Positions 22,661 through 32,686 of a DNA stretch of 64,000 nucleotides are shown in pieces. Positions within the stretch are counted from its first letter, which is position 1; every line of letters begins with the position of its first letter. The stretch comes from Bos javanicus (taxonomy: Eukaryota; Chordata; Mammalia; Artiodactyla; Bovidae). The stretch lies in assembly GCF_032452875.1 (NCBI RefSeq), contig NC_083868.1:102916537-102980536 (forward strand), written 5' to 3'. The notes below the pieces were generated by a model. That model was not told where the DNA came from. It made no database searches and saw only the letters and a list, made by a program, of their open reading frames with translations. The translations under genes and the position numbers were made by a program.

Positions 22661-22933
22661 GGAGTAACAGGCAAATTTGGCCTTGGAATACAGAATGAAG
22701 CAGGGCAAAGACTAACAGAGTTTTGCCAAGAAAATGCACTGGTCATAGCAAACACCCTCTTCCAACAACACAAGAGAAGACTCTACACATGGACATCACC
22801 AGATGGTCAACACCGAAATCAGATTGATTATATTCTTTGCAGCCAAAGATGGAAAAGCTCTATAGAGTCAGCAAAAACAAGACCAGGAGCTGACTGTGGC
22901 TCAGACCATGAACTTCGTATTGCCAAATTCTGA
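22661..22933 (+). pseudogene. BovB endonuclease C-terminal fragment
   Basis: About 90 codons: GKFGLGIQNEAGQRLTEFC, the WTSPDGQHRNQIDYILC segment and the SDHELRIAKF motif with catalytic SDH. It ends at a TGA where the copy at 56858 has AGA. The frame continues beyond that stop at 22940. Confidence 0.85.
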
Positions 22934-22939
22934 CTTAAA

Positions 22940-23506
22940 TTGAAGAAAGTAGGGAAAACCACTAGACCATTCAGATATGACCTAAATCAAACCCCTTATG
23001 ATTATACAGTGGAAGTGAGAAATAGATTTAAGGGCCTAGATCTGATAGATAGAGTTCCTGATGAACTATGGAATGAGGTTCTTGACATTGTACAGGAGAC
23101 AGGGATCAGGACCATCCCCATGGAAAAGAAATGCAAAAAAGCAAAATGGCTGACTGGGGAGGCCTTACAAATAGCTGTGAAAAGAAGAGAAGCGAAAAGC
23201 AAAGGAGAAAAGGAAAGGTACAAGCATCTGAATGCAGAGTTCCAAAGAATAGCAAGAAGAAATAAGAAAGCCTTCGTCAGCAAGCAATGCAAAGAAATAG
23301 AGGAAAACAACAGAATGGGAAAGACTAGAGATCTCTTCAAGAAAATTAGAGATACCAAGGGAATATTTCATGCAAAGATGGGTTCGATAATGGACAGAAA
23401 TGGTATGGACCTAACAGAAGCAGTAGATATTAAGAAGAGATGGCAGGAATACACAGAAGACTGTACAAAAAAGATCTTCATGACCCAGATAATCACGATG
23501 GTGTGA
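22940..23506 (+). pseudogene. BovB ORF2 linker fragment
   Basis: 188 codons of the region between endonuclease and RT, in the same frame as 22661-22933 and separated from it by a single nonsense codon. A frameshift near 23460 ends the match, and RT continues in another frame at 23440-23913. Confidence 0.85.
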
Positions 23507-23913
23507 TCACTCACCTAGAGCCAGATATCCTGGAATGTGAAGTCAAGTGGGCCTTAGAAAGCATCACTATGAACAAAGCTATTGGAGGTGATGGAATTCC
23601 AGTTGAGCTATTTCAAATCCTGAAAGATGATTCTGTGAAAGTGCTGCACTCAATATGTCAGCAAATTTGGAAAACTCAGCAGTGGCCACAGGACTGGAAA
23701 AGGTCAGTTTTCATTTCAATCCCAAAGAAAAGCAATGCCAAAGAATGCCCAAACTACCGCACAATTGCACTCATCTCATACGCTGGTAAAGTAATGCTCA
23801 AAACTTCCAAGCCAGGCTTCAGCAATATAAAAACCGTGAACTTCCAGATGGTCAAGCTGGTTTTAGAAAAGGCAGAGGAATCAGAGATCAAATTGTCAAC
23901 ATCCACTAGATAA
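23440..23913 (+). pseudogene. BovB RT N-terminal fragment
   Basis: 157 codons covering the RT fingers (ECEVKWALESITMNKAIGG, QQWPQDWKRSVFI). The frame drifts after KVMLKTSK by an indel. Later RT parts, with YADD, lie at 24150-24416. Confidence 0.85.
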
Positions 23914-24149
23914 CGGAAAAAGCAAGAAAGTTCCAGAAAAACATGTATTTCTGCTTTATTGACTATGCCAAAGCCTTTGACTGTGTGGATCACAATAAAC
24001 TGTGGAAAATTCTGAAAGAGATGGGAATACCAGACCACCTGACCTGCCTCTTGAGAAATTTGTATGCAGGTCAGGAAGCAACAGGTAGAACTGAACATGG
24101 AACAACAGACTGATTCCAGATAGGAAAAGCAGTATGTCAAGGCTGTATA

Positions 24150-24416
24150 TTGTCACCCTGCTTATTTAACTTCTATGCAGAGTACATCATGAGAAGTACT
24201 GGGCTGGAAGAAGCACAAGCTGGAATCAAGATTGCTGGGAGAAATATCAATAACCTCAGATATGCAGATGACACCACCCTTATGGCAGAAAGTGAAGAGG
24301 AACTAAAGTGCCCCTTGATGAAAGTGAAAGAGGAGAGTGAGAATGTTGGCTTAAAACTCAACATTCAGAGAAAACAAAGATCATGGCACCTGGTCCGATC
24401 ACTTCATGGGAAATAG
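24150..24416 (+). pseudogene. BovB RT palm fragment with YADD
   Basis: 88 codons with NINNLRYADDTTLMAES, the intact catalytic box. Frameshifted after LNIQRKQR; the thumb continues at 24383-24664. Confidence 0.82.
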
Positions 24417-25039
24417 ATGGGGAAACAGTGGAAACAGTGTCAGACTTTATTTTGGGGGGCTCCAAAATCACTGTAGATGGTTTCTGCAGCAATGAAATTA
24501 CAAGACACTTACTCCTTGGAAGAAAAGTTATGACCAACCTAGATAGCATATTCAAAAACAGAGACATTACTTTGCCAATAAAGGTCCATCTAGTCAAGGC
24601 TATGGTTTTTCCTGTGGTCATGCATGGATGTGAGAGTTGGACTGTGAAGAAAGCTGAGCACTGAGGAATCAATGCTTTGAACTGTGGTGTTGGAGAAGAC
24701 TCTTGAGAGTCCCTTAGACTGCACGGACATCCAACCAGTCCATTCTGAAGGAGATCAGCCCTGAGATTTCTTTGGAAGGACTGATATGAAGCTGAAACTC
24801 CAGTACTTTGGCCACCTCATGCGAAGAGTTGACTCATTGGAAAAGACTCTGATGCTGGGAGTGATTGGGGGCAGGAGGAGAAGGGGACGACAGAGGATGA
24901 GATGGCCGGATGGGGTCACTGACTCAATGGACGTGAGTCTGAGTGAACTCCGGGAGTTGCTGAGGGACAGGGAGGCCTGGCGTGCTGCGATTCATGGGAT
25001 CTCAAAGAGTCGGACATGAATGAGTGACTGAACTGAACT

Positions 25040-25220
25040 TTCTAGTCCTCTGTTAGTTGCTTATTTTTAGTCCTCTGGAAGCAATTTATTATTATTTCTT
25101 TTCCTTACTTAATTTTGTATATTTGATTGTCATTGTACCTTTTATCTTTCTTAAACAAAATTTTACTTGTTTTACAGGACTTTTTCTGTCACAGTACATT
25201 TTGATATACATTAAGTGCTT
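25040..25220. other. Anonymous sequence
   Basis: No feature recognised. Confidence 0.4.
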
Positions 25221-25430
25221 TTTTTTTATTCAGATATAATTGACATATAACATTGTATTAGTTTTGGTGTACAATATAATGATTTGATGTGTATATACTG
25301 TATATACAGTATGTATATACTGTGAAATGATTATCACATTAAATTTAGGTAACTTACGTTACCACCCATAATGACAGATATTTTTTCTTGTGATGAAAAT
25401 TTTTTAAAAATCTACTTTCTTAGTATATTG
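25221..25430 (-). mobile_element. Old L1 3' end fragment
   Basis: Antisense L1 terminal sequence: TTTATTCAGATATAATTGAC, CATTGTATTAGTTTTGG, TGTACAATATAATGATTTGA. The right boundary is uncertain. Confidence 0.65.
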
Positions 25431-27346
25431 AATATTTTAACCTGTATCAACTTAAGTTAAATTAGTTAACTATTTCCCTTGGACTGATCTCTATAATGTC
25501 CTGAGCGTTTTATCCATTCTGTTTCCAAGACAGATAGATAGATAGGTAGATAGATGGCTAACTAGATGGCTATAGATTCATTTATTTTATAATGTAAAAA
25601 TATAAAACAATATTTGTGCATATGGATGCCCCAATCTCTGCTCTCCAGGGATTAATAACTTAAGTAATACTGGAGAGCACACAGATAAAGAACATTTACA
25701 TAAAAAAGAAAAGTACCTGATGAAACAAAGTTACATTACATTTGAAAAATAAAAGCTTTTCTTTTTTTGTTTACCACAGATCACTTTTTGCCTCAGGATA
25801 TTCGATCATCATCATCTTCTAATGTACCACAATTATTCCTTTTTATGAGAAGATAATGACATCAGCTAGTAAATGGCAGAGATAAAATTCAGACTGTCAT
25901 CTGACTACAATATGTGTGCCTAAACATCATTTAATTAATTGTGTAGAAAGAAAAAAATTGTATAGGAGGCTCAGAAGAAAGCAAGGTAATTTACTTACTT
26001 ATGTGGCAGAAGAGATTTCAACAAAGACATGCAACTTGACGTAAGCTTTGAAAAGTGGATGTAATCAAGATACTGGGAATTAGAAAGATAGGCATTCTAG
26101 ATGCAAAACAATATAAGCAAAGACATGGAAAGAAAAGTTAGCTCCGTACGTTACTGAAACAGTAAAAAGCAAGTGCAAAAGTCTGATTGGATCTTTCTAC
26201 CTCACACTTGTCCATTTCAAATTCAGTGCTAAACCTTTATTTGATTGTTCTATCAGATTTAGAATTACTTTCTGAGCAGACAAATTACTTTTACCCAGTA
26301 TATAGTTTCAGAACCTAATGCCAGAGTGTTTTGCTTTCCTTCATTTGTAAACAATACTGTCTCCTGAGGAAGGAATATTGGATACACACTCCATATAGGA
26401 ATATATTAGATTTTTAAATTACATGGTGTTGCATATGTCACACTCCAGCAGGCTCATTCCTGAAAGGATAAAGTTAGTCATGGAGAGAGGAGTTGCATTA
26501 GAAACACAAATGCATGATGAATATACAAGGGTAAATAAGTGAAATATGTCTTGCTGAAATGAAGACTGAATTCAAATTAGACAGCCTGCCACAGATATAG
26601 AAAAGGCTTCTTGAATTCATTATTTAACATAGAACTGTACAAATGGTCATCTCTTACTGTACAGTCTAGCTTTTCATTCCATCTGCCACAAGGGTGGCCA
26701 TCAGGCAAAATGTCTGTTTTGACATATACCACCCAAGTGTGAAAGTAACCTTTTGCTTTAATCCTTTATTTAAGAACTAGCCTGGTGTTTTTAATTGGCA
26801 AATGCTGCTGTAGAATCTGCTGTCTCCAAAAGAATATAATACTTCTAAAAAATAGGTCTATTTTAATTTCTTCCCTTTTAATGTAGCTTAATATGAAATC
26901 TGTTTTGCATCCCAGTTGTAATTAGTGAGTATAATCAGTGTAAAAATTTTAATGGTGGGTATAGCTGCAATATGTTAGCTCTAAGAACACATTCAGTATT
27001 ATAAAATTATTATTCCCAAATCAAAAAGGAGACCTATGAGAGCCAAAATTAGTAGATATGGAGAAGCTGATTTTTGAAAATATTTCTGGTTACCATAGTT
27101 GTTCTAATATTTATTTAGTTAGATTTTATTTTCTTCCATTTTGTTATTTCTTCATTTAGTGTCTAGCAATATAATCAGGTACAGGCAAGATTTTTTTTTT
27201 TTTTCCTATTCAGTGCTTTAAATAAGTACTGAAAAGGGAACAAATGATTTAGACATTTGGATGGTTTCCAGTTGGATCATTTGCATTTATAATTATAAAT
27301 ATGGACTAAATTAAAACTTATTTTAAAACTTCAATTAAGTTCACAG
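25431..27346. other. Anonymous AT-rich sequence
   Basis: Contains an imperfect GATA-type repeat at about 25531-25570 and a T-run at 27191-27204; no gene or named repeat recognised. Confidence 0.5.
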
Positions 27347-27430
27347 ACACATTTCAGTTGAACATTGACAAAGATGAAGAGAATAGTAACACATTTCAAT
27401 TGAACACTGACAAAGATGAAGGGAATAGTA
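27347..27430 (+). repeat. 42-bp tandem duplication
   Basis: Two adjacent 42-bp copies starting ACACATTTCA (27347-27388 and 27389-27430). They differ at three positions (CAGTTG/CAATTG, ACATTG/ACACTG, AAGAGAA/AAGGGAA). Confidence 0.95.
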
Positions 27431-28362
27431 ACAGGAGATGTCCTCAGTATCTGATTCTCTGAGTTAAAATCCAGTTTCTGGCAATACATATTTATCATAC
27501 CAAGCTGATGTAGATGTCTAAGAAGATTATGTATTATTTTACTTACTTTGAAACATTAATAAGTTATATTTTAGAATCACTTTTTCCACATAAGAAAAAG
27601 TTTTCCATATTTTTAAATTAATACCTTAAAATGATTGGAGAAATAAATATTTATTTTGTATGAAAGTATGAACATTGTGTAGGTAATAAGTGAACTTATT
27701 TATAAAATTTGGACATTGCACATTGCAAAATGCTAACAATCTTCAAGTCCCCTAGTCATTTGAAGTTTTTCATTATCTTTGATTTTTGAAAGAGTATACC
27801 AGCCTTCACCAGTGGCTATATGAATTCTTTAAGATTACACTTACATTTTCATTAAGTTCAACTCTTGTATATTTTGCGGTAGGTTGACAACTGTGAGAAT
27901 GCTTAATATAGCACTACCACCTCCTAAAGAACTGCACATTCCCATCTTTACCTTAGGCTTCCACCAAAAGGTTTCATTTCCAGTAAAGGGTCCCATTCAC
28001 ACATCTTTGATATTTAGACATTTCCTCTCTAAGATTATCCTTTGAGTTTATGTACATGGCAAAAAGGACTAGATTCCAAATCAGACTACAATACACAATG
28101 TGGTTTGAATCATCTATAATAGGTGTATTTGTCATTCTGACATATATTGAAATTTTGAGTGAGATTGGGAAAAGTGTTAATCCTGTCATCTTTATTTTTA
28201 AGTTATTAGAAATCAAATAATGAAATTTTCATGTCTCTCTACATTGAGTATTAGTTTATGAGTTATTTAATTTGAATTTGTAGGTGCTTGATTATTAAAA
28301 CATGTTATGTATTAATAAGTTACCTCTTCCACATTTAGAAACATTATTTAACTAAAATACAT
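27431..28362. other. Anonymous sequence
   Basis: No gene or named repeat recognised. Confidence 0.5.
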
Positions 28363-28882
28363 TTGCTCCTTAGAAGGAAAGCTGTGACAAACCTAGACAC
28401 TGTATTAAACAGCAGAAACATATCTTGCTGACAAAGTTTTGTATGGTGAAAGCTATGGTTTTTCTAGTAGCCATGTACAGATGTAACATTTGCACTAAAA
28501 AGACGGCTGAGTAACAAAGAATTGATGCTTTTGAATTGTGGCACTGGATAAGACTCTTGAGAATCCCTCAGACAACAAGGAGATCAAACCAGTCAAGACT
28601 AAAGGAAGTTAACCCTGAGTATTCACTGGAAGGACTGTTGCTGAAGCTCCAATATTTTGGTCACCAGATATAAAGAGAAAATTCATTGGTAAAGACCCTG
28701 ATGCTGGGAAAGATTCAAAGCAAAAGAAGGGGGTGATAGAGATGACAGAGGCTAAATAACATCACGGACTCAATGGACATAAATTTGAGCAAACTCTGAT
28801 AGATAGTGGAGACAGAGGAGCCTGGCATGCTGCAGTCCACAGGGTCACAAAGAGTCAGACACAATTTAGCAACTGAACAATA
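28363..28882 (+). mobile_element. Old diverged BovB 3' end
   Basis: Sense BovB end of ORF2 and 3' UTR (TGCTCCTTAGAAGGAAAGC, CAACAAGGAGATCAAACCAG, GACAGAGGAGCCTGGCATGC) ending TTTAGCAACTGAACAATAGC. Substitutions are heavier than in its neighbours. Confidence 0.85.
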
Positions 28883-28995
28883 GCGAAACTTACTGAATAA
28901 ATCCATACTTATAAAAACAGTATCTTGGAAAATTTTAATCATGTGAAACATTAAAAAAATTTTGGCATGTTTTTGCTTTGATTGTTATTTGGCAT

Positions 28996-29191
28996 ATGAA
29001 AGTGAAAGTTGCTCAGTCGTGTTTGACTGTTTGTGACGCCTTGGACTATACAGTTCCTGGAATTCTCTAGGCCAGAATACTGGAGTGTGTGGGTAGCCAT
29101 TCCCTTCTCCAGAGGGTCTTCCCAACCTGGATATATAAACCAAGTCTCCCACATTGCAAATGTATTCTTTAACAGCTGAGCCACCAGGGAA
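28996..29191 (-). mobile_element. Bov-tA SINE
   Basis: Antisense, from GAAAGTGAAAGTTGCTCAGT to GAGCCACCAGGGA. It includes the GGAATTCTCTAGGCCAG body. Confidence 0.88.
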
Positions 29192-29381
29192 TATATTATG
29201 GGCTAAAAATTTGTCTCTCCCCAAATTCATACATTAAAATTCTAATCACCAATTTGATAGTATTAGGAGGTAGGAAATGGTATGGACCTAACAGAAGCAG
29301 TAGATATTAAGAAGAGGTAGCAGGAACACATAGAAGAACTGAACAAAAAAAGATCTTCACGACCAAGATAATCACAATGGT

Positions 29382-30401
29382 GTGATCACTAACCTAGAGC
29401 CAGACATCCTGGAATGTGAAGTCAAGTGGGCCTTAGAAAGCATCACTATGAACAAAGCTAGTGGAGGTGAAGGAATTCCAGTTGACCTATTTCAAATCCT
29501 GAAAGATGATGCTGTGAAAGTGCTGCACTCAATATGCCAGCAAATTTGGAAAACTCAGCAGTGGCCACAGGACTGGAAAAGGTCAGTTTTCATTCCAATC
29601 CCAAAGAAAGGCAATGCCAAAGAGCGCTCAAACTACTGCACAATTGCACTCATCTCACACACTAATAAAGTAATGCTCAAAATTCTTCAAGCCAGGCTTC
29701 AGCAATATGTGAACCATGAACTTCCAGATGTTCAAGCTGGTTTTAGAAAAGGCAGAGGAACCAGAGATCAAATTTTCAACATCCACTGGATCATCGAAAA
29801 AGCAAGAGAGTTCCAGAACAACATCTATGTCTGCTTTATTGACTATGCCAAAGCCTTTGACTGTGTGGATCACAATAAACTGTGGAAAATTCTGAAAGAG
29901 ATGGGAATACCAGACCACCTGATCTGCCTCTTGAGAAACCTATATGCAGATCAGGAAGCAACAGTTAGAACTGGACATGGAACAACAGACTGGTTCCAAA
30001 TAGGAAAAGGAGTACATCAAGGCTGTATATTGTCATCCTGCTTATTTAACTTATATGCAGAGTACATCATGAGAAATGCTGGGCTGGAAGCTGGAATCAA
30101 GATTGCTGGGAGAAATATCAGTAACCTCAGATATGCAGATGACATCACCCTTATGGCAGAAAGTGAAGAGGAACTAAAAAGCTTCTTGATGAAAGTGAAA
30201 GAGGAGAGTGAAAAAGTTGGCCTAAAGCTCAACATTCAGAAAACGAAGATCATGGCATCTGGTCCCATCACTTCATGGGAAATAGGTGGGGAAACAGTGG
30301 AAACAGTGTCAGACTGTATTTTTGGGGCTCCAAATTCACTGCAGATCGTGACTGCAGCCATGAAGTTAAAAGATGCTTACTCCTTGGAAGGAGATTTATG
30401 A
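29382..30401 (+). pseudogene. BovB reverse transcriptase, 339 codons
   Basis: A continuous RT core: fingers (CEVKWALESITMNKASGG), palm with FIDYAKAFD (residues 152-160), VHQGCILSSCLFNLYAEY, and catalytic YADD at residues 251-254. A short in-frame deletion is seen after RNAGLE, where the copy at 58261-58635 reads RNAGLEETQAG. The frame is lost near DCIFGAPNSL, and the C-terminus continues in another frame at 30275-30694. The endonuclease is absent through 5' truncation. It is the most intact stand-alone RT core here, but it is not expected to be expressed. Confidence 0.9.
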
Positions 30402-30694
30402 CCAACCTAGATAGCATGTTGAAAAGCACAGACACTACTTTGCCAACAAAGGTCCATCTAGTCAAGGCTATGGTTTTTCCAGCGGTCATGCATGGATGTG
30501 AGAGTTGGACTGTGAAGAAAGCTGAGCACCGAAGAATTGATGCTTTTGAACTGTGGTATTGGAGAAGACTCTTGAGAGTCCCTTGGACTGCAAGGAGATC
30601 CAACCAGTCCATTCTGAAGGAGATCAGCCCTGGGATTTCTTTGGAAGGAATGATGCTAAAGCTGAAACTCCAAAACTTTGGCCACCTCATGTGA
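30275..30694 (+). pseudogene. BovB ORF2 C-terminal fragment
   Basis: 139-codon continuation of ORF2 beyond the RT core in a shifted frame (SKFTADRDCSHEVK, AVMHGCESWTVKKAEH). It stops near FGHLM at a TGA, before the arginine-rich end. Confidence 0.8.
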
Positions 30695-31047
30695 AGAGTT
30701 GACTGATTGGAAAAGACTCTGATGCTGAGAGGGATTGGCGGCAGGAGGAAGAGGGGACGACAGAGGATGAGATGGCTGAATGGCATCACCGACTTGATGG
30801 ACATGAGTCTGAGTGAACTCCGGGAGTTGGTGATGGAGAGGCCTGGCGTGCTGTGATTCATGGGGTCTCAGAGAGTCGGACACGACTGAGAGACTGAACA
30901 GAACTGAACTGAACTTTGTAATATTAGGTAAGTTACTCAATCTTTTAATCCTCAGTATTTTTTTTAACTCAAATTATATTAGCATAGTAATATAACATGT
31001 ATGGTGTGTTTAACATAGTGTTATGAATGCACGTGTCAATGGCAGCT

Positions 31048-31090
31048 GATGATGGTGGTGGTGATGGTATGATGATGGTGATGATGAAGG
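31048..31090. repeat. GAT/GGT-rich trinucleotide tract
   Basis: Imperfect GATGGT/GATGAT repeat. Confidence 0.85.
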
Positions 31091-31313
31091 TATATAAAAA
31101 ATGAGTTGCAATTTCACATAGATATAAAAGAATAAGGATTGGTTTTGAAAAATAAGAATATCTAGTAAGATGAAGAAAAGTGTACCTGGAAGACAGACTA
31201 AAGGCAAGTCAAGGGCTTTATGTTTATGTAGACTACATGAGGGGATGTTGGGTTGATATGAGATGGCAATTTGTACAGTGATCAGGTGATTGAATGCAAG
31301 CAAAGGACATGGA
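31091..31313. other. Anonymous sequence
   Basis: No feature recognised. Confidence 0.4.
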
Positions 31314-31348
31314 AATCTCTCTCTCTCTCTTTTTTTTTTTTTTTTTTT
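31314..31348. repeat. (TC)n followed by T-run
   Basis: CT dinucleotides (about 16 bp) then about 18 T. Confidence 0.95.
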
Positions 31349-31633
31349 AAGAAAGATAACCACCATGGCTGTGAGATATGAATTTAAGAGAAGCAAATTT
31401 CAGATAGGGAATTCTGTCAGGAGACTACAATATTGAAATAACCAACGAAAGAGATGAACTGAAGCCTAAATTACCTGTCAATCATACCTCAATAAAGTTC
31501 ACACAAATAGTGAACTGGAGTATTGGCAATTAAGATAGACAGGATAGATAAACATGCCTCATCAGGAGACCACATATTCCGCTTGCACCCTTCCAACTGC
31601 TCGAATTTGAAAATGTGAAGCGCTCCAGAGCTG

Positions 31634-31655
31634 TGCGCCTGCGCAGTTCCATCTT
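31634..31655. promoter_or_regulatory. NRF1-like and YY1-like motifs
   Basis: TGCGCCTGCGCA (31634-31645) is close to the palindromic NRF1 consensus, and CCATCTT (31649-31655) matches a YY1 core 3 bp later. The CpG cluster GCGCTCC...GTGCGCC...TTGCGC surrounds them. This pairing is common in CpG-type promoters. Function is inferred from motif match only. Confidence 0.4.
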
Positions 31656-31760
31656 TTGCGCTTTTTGTTAATACTTTCTGCTTTGGCGGCAGGGATGCTG
31701 CTGCTGCTCAGGACCACTTTGTCTTTTTCCAGCTAACTTGACATTTTCAAAGTTGAGAGA

Positions 31761-31772
31761 GCAGGTACGTGA
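31761..31772 (+). promoter_or_regulatory. Strong 5' splice-site-like sequence
   Basis: GCAG|GTACGTGA, with GT at 31765-31766, matches the donor consensus closely and lies about 120 bp after the NRF1-like motif, where the end of a first exon would be expected. Confidence 0.35.
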
Positions 31773-32676
31773 GTCCCCACCATGCCACCTGGTGGGGACA
31801 CAGCTTTCTATCTACTATATTCTGGGTGTCTCCAGAGGAAACAACGTGGGGCTTGGGGAGCTTGGGAGGCTTGGGGAGCGGGATGTGTGAGCCAGGTAGC
31901 CCGCCATAGGCTCCCGGCCCATGTGCTGTCCAGGCCTTGGAGATGGGTGCACCAGCCATCGCCAGACTGGGTCAGTGAAGTAGAAGGGGAGGTGGGGTAG
32001 GTGAGCGGGCCTAGCCCTTGCCACCTCTATGAAACAAAAGCCCAGGGTTCTCTCTCACCCCGCTGGCCCGAAGGAATTATTTCAGGGTCAAAGCGCATGC
32101 TGAGTCAGGACTTGGGTAAAGCACCCAGGGCCATCTTGGACTACCCAGGGGAGTGTTGATCTCTGTCACCACTGCCAGGACAGGAAGCTTTGGCCATCTG
32201 GGTGGAGGTGGGCCTCACCATCATGGCCTGGTGTCTGGGTGCCTGCTGGGAGTACAATGTGCTGTTGCTGACTCCCTGCACTGCAGTCCACAAGGTCGAA
32301 GCAAGGTCATACGGGGTGTCTGCAAGTTGTGGCTGCTGCTGCCGTATGCGGGCTCCCCTCAAAGTGGTGCGTCTCTGGGTCCTGGTGGCTGCTTTCTGTA
32401 GCCTTTCAAGGGGCTTCTACAATTGGAAAGGGCTCCCAGAGATTGCATCATGGTTTACTGTTAAGTGGGGACTGGCACTCATTGGTTGTACAGGCTGTGA
32501 CTGTCTGGAAGGTCTTTTTAGAGTCCACACAGGCCGCCTTGGAGGTGCCAGCCACCACCACCACCACCCAGGATATCAGGTTAGGCTCAGTGGGTGGCCC
32601 AGGCTGGAGACATGTTGTTCCCAGGAGTACAGAGGTCAGAATACCCACTACTTCTGTGGTTGATGAAAATCCTTTG

Positions 32677-32686
32677 CAGGTGAGAT
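32677..32686 (+). promoter_or_regulatory. 5' splice-site-like sequence
   Basis: GCAG|GTGAGA with GT at 32680-32681. In the preceding 120-codon frame (32329-32688) the site falls just before the stop. Confidence 0.3.

Larger units (their letters stand above)
22661..25039 (+). mobile_element. BovB LINE, 5'-truncated
   Basis: Sense BovB from the middle of the endonuclease domain (GGAGTAACAGGCAAATTTGG) to the GACTGAACTGAACTT tail. It is head to head with the 18624-22190 copy. The ORF2 pieces are broken: an in-frame TGA at 22931-22933, a frameshift near 23460, further shifts near 23900 and 24370, and a readable YADD box near 24260. Confidence 0.95.
29270..30915 (+). mobile_element. BovB LINE, 5'-truncated
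   Basis: Sense BovB from just before the RT domain (GGAAATGGTATGGACC) to the GAACTGAACTGAACTT tail. Possible target duplication TAGTATTAGG (29258-29267) and TAATATTAGG (30919-30928), one mismatch in ten. Confidence 0.95.

Noticed and set aside
24173..24364. Repeated short frames of the type MLSFKPTFSLSSFTFIK at many places (12599, 16xxx, 19301, 30017, 36832, 51286)
   Set aside because: They are antisense readings of the BovB region just after the YADD box, recurring only because BovB recurs.
31470..31500. CAATCATACCTCAATAAAG, similar to an L1 end
   Set aside because: Short and without adjoining L1 sequence on either side that I could recognise.
31842..31852. CAACGTGGGGC resembles the 3' part of a retroviral tRNA-Lys primer-binding site
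   Set aside because: Only 11 bases match, the preceding bases do not, and no LTR pair, gag, pol or env similarity could be recognised around it.
32190..32663. 157-codon open frame in the GC-rich island
   Set aside because: No recognisable domain, overlapping open frames on both strands, composition typical of GC-rich non-coding DNA. Kept only as part of the island description.
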